Positions 62,305 through 64,000 of a stretch of DNA of 64,000 nt are shown piece after piece (the stretch's first letter is position 1; the number at the start of each line of letters is the position of its first letter). The DNA comes from Dromiciops gliroides. Lineage: Eukaryota > Chordata > Mammalia > Microbiotheria > Microbiotheriidae. Location of the stretch: positions 541,518,211 to 541,582,210 of the forward strand of contig NC_057861.1 of assembly GCF_019393635.1 (NCBI RefSeq), written 5' to 3'. The position numbers were made by a program, and so were the translations under genes. A model generated the notes under the pieces. The model saw only the letters and a program-made list of their open reading frames with translations. It had not been told where the DNA came from and made no database searches.

Positions 62305-62683
62305 AATTAATTTTTATAGCACATTAAGTTTTGCAAAACTATTTATTTACATGTTATCTCATTTGCTCTTAACAAAAACACAGTCAGGGTGCTATTATTC
62401 TCATTTTAAGGATGAGGAAACTGAGACTGAGAAAGTTTAAGTGACTTGCCTTGGGGCTATACAACTAGTAAGGGTCTGAGACCAGATTTAAACTCAGGTC
62501 TTCCAGGTTCCTAATGGATATACTCTAACCACCATGGCTGGTCTTTTCCTTTTCCAGCAGATTAAGGAAGAGGTTAAGTGATTTTCCCAAGATCACACAC
62601 CTAATAAGTGTCTGAGACTGGATCCTCAGGTCCTCCTGACTCCAGGTATGCTCTATCCACTGAGCCATCTAGCTGCCTCCAAG
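62305..62683 (-). mobile_element. Two CORE-SINEs, same strand
   Basis: 62305-62540 (GGATGAGGAAACTGAGACTG) and 62548-62683 (CACACACCTAATAAGTGTCT). Confidence 0.65.
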
Positions 62684-64000
62684 CATCGAGGGAATGTTAA
62701 AAAGCCTTTCTGATTTAGTAGAAGTTTGCATTTTGTTGGCATATGTTTTGAGAACCCGATATCACATCTATGTCATGATGAGACAGCAGAGAAAGATTTT
62801 TGTGAAACATCATGCAAAACACAAAATCTTGGTTTCTATCTTCAGTTTAACATCAAACCTCCTACTTGGAGATGCCCAGGTAATTGTCTGAATTGTTAAA
62901 TCATCCATATTTTTTGGTGTTGAGCATACATAGGCATTAGAAAAATCTTCATCACAGCAGTATGGCATAATATTACTTGTCATGTAAGTGTTTTCTCATC
63001 CTATTTGATCACACAGAAAACATGGTGATATGCATCTCCCCACAATTCCTTGTAGTGTATGAAAGTACTATAAAGAAAAGTGACCTCAAAATTTAAAAAA
63101 CCTCCAAACTTCTCAAAGAAATCACCATATTAGAAGTAAAAAGGAGACTTGCCAAAATATAGGTACAGAGAGTGAAAATCCAAGATATTCAAAATAACTT
63201 TTTTTTATTTGAACATTAACCTTGATATCATTTTTGCGACCTTAGTTTAACAAAATTGTGAGTTATCATAAATAGTAAAGTCAACAGAGCACTGGAATAA
63301 GTCAGAAAAACATGGATTTTATTCCTAAGACCACCACAAAGTAATATGACTTGCACCATCACTACCTTTCTGGGTCTCATTTCCATGTCTGTAAAATAAA
63401 GGGATTAATCTAGGCAATAGCCCCAGTTTCTTACAGCTCTAAAATGCTATGATACTATACTATGAAACATAAGAAGACCAGGAAGGTTTGGATTAACTAG
63501 AAGATGCCATGAAAGATCATTGGTTGTTTTTTAATTCTTTTTAATATCATAACATTATGTAGGAAATAATATCAAAGTAATAGTAATAGAATTCTTTTTA
63601 ACATAATAAAGGTTAGAACATGGATCTTGCTTGATTCTCCTAGCTTTTTTTTCTTATTTCTAGCTTCATTTAAATGACAATAAGGATCTTGGAAATAAGA
63701 TTGACCTCATAGTCCCAGCTAACCTCTTATATAGCTCCTAAATTGCAAGTAAAAAAAGAGGTAGAGTCCCCAAGATATGTTTAGAGAACACAGAACAGCA
63801 CCATACAAGTGTATTTGCCACATGTATACTTCCCATTTGTATTCCCTGGCCAATTGGGTTTCTAGAGAGTGCCTCTTCCCCACATTTCCTGGCTATGTGT
63901 GTTCCCTCCATGTATATTTCTTGATCACACATATTCTCTGTGTGCTTGCTCTTCCCCTATGGTAGTGTGTTAATTTGTGCTAGAGTATACAGTACATATG
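62684..64000. other. Mostly unassigned right edge
   Basis: One MIR-type SINE at 63280-63465; otherwise nothing recognised. Confidence 0.5.
63280..63465 (+). mobile_element. MIR-type SINE
   Basis: TCCATGTCTGTAAAATAAAG in context. Confidence 0.55.

Overview
The window is nuclear DNA of a marsupial (metatherian). It holds a spliced vertebrate gene in a sea of dispersed repeats typical of marsupials: a short poly(A) tRNA-SINE (WSINE1/SINE1 type, about 22 copies), a longer tRNA-SINE whose tail looks like Bov-B (Mar-1 type, about 10 copies), many CORE-SINEs of the MIR/MON1/THER1 group, an RTE LINE and SINEs sharing its 3' tail, L1-like 3' ends, and old L2 and CR1/L3. I do not call a species; the family names of repeats come from memory of consensus sequences.

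The only host protein gene I can support is NPTX2 (neuronal pentraxin 2, NARP) on the minus strand. Five coding exons lie at 56201-56680, 53498-53714, 43317-43561, 40667-40846 and 34961-35188. They join in phase at GT-AG borders to give 449 residues, without a break. A CpG-rich promoter lies at about 56150-57620, with CCAAT boxes, a TATA-like box and one short upstream ORF. The 3' UTR probably runs to about 33,700.

Region by region: 1-20,500 is intergenic, with nested repeats, microsatellites and two candidate LTR fossils. 20,886-22,405 is a degraded Ty3/Gypsy (chromovirus type) integrase-chromodomain fossil. 22,400-33,600 is again repeats, including a 5'-truncated RTE LINE at 30,722-31,820 set in an L2, and another candidate LTR at 27,270-27,827. 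33,700-57,050 is NPTX2; its introns carry a purine repeat of about 0.7 kb (intron 4), SINEs and old LINEs. 57,100-64,000 is upstream flank with a hAT fossil, RTE-tailed SINEs and an L1 3' end.

The most interesting host observation is in NPTX2 intron 1. A (GA)46 run in the transcript lies 132 nt after the donor, and a complementary (CU)12 run forms the polypyrimidine tract of the acceptor, so the two intron ends could pair. No RNA gene, CRISPR or bacterial-type feature is present. Positions of old repeats are approximate to about 10-20 bases.
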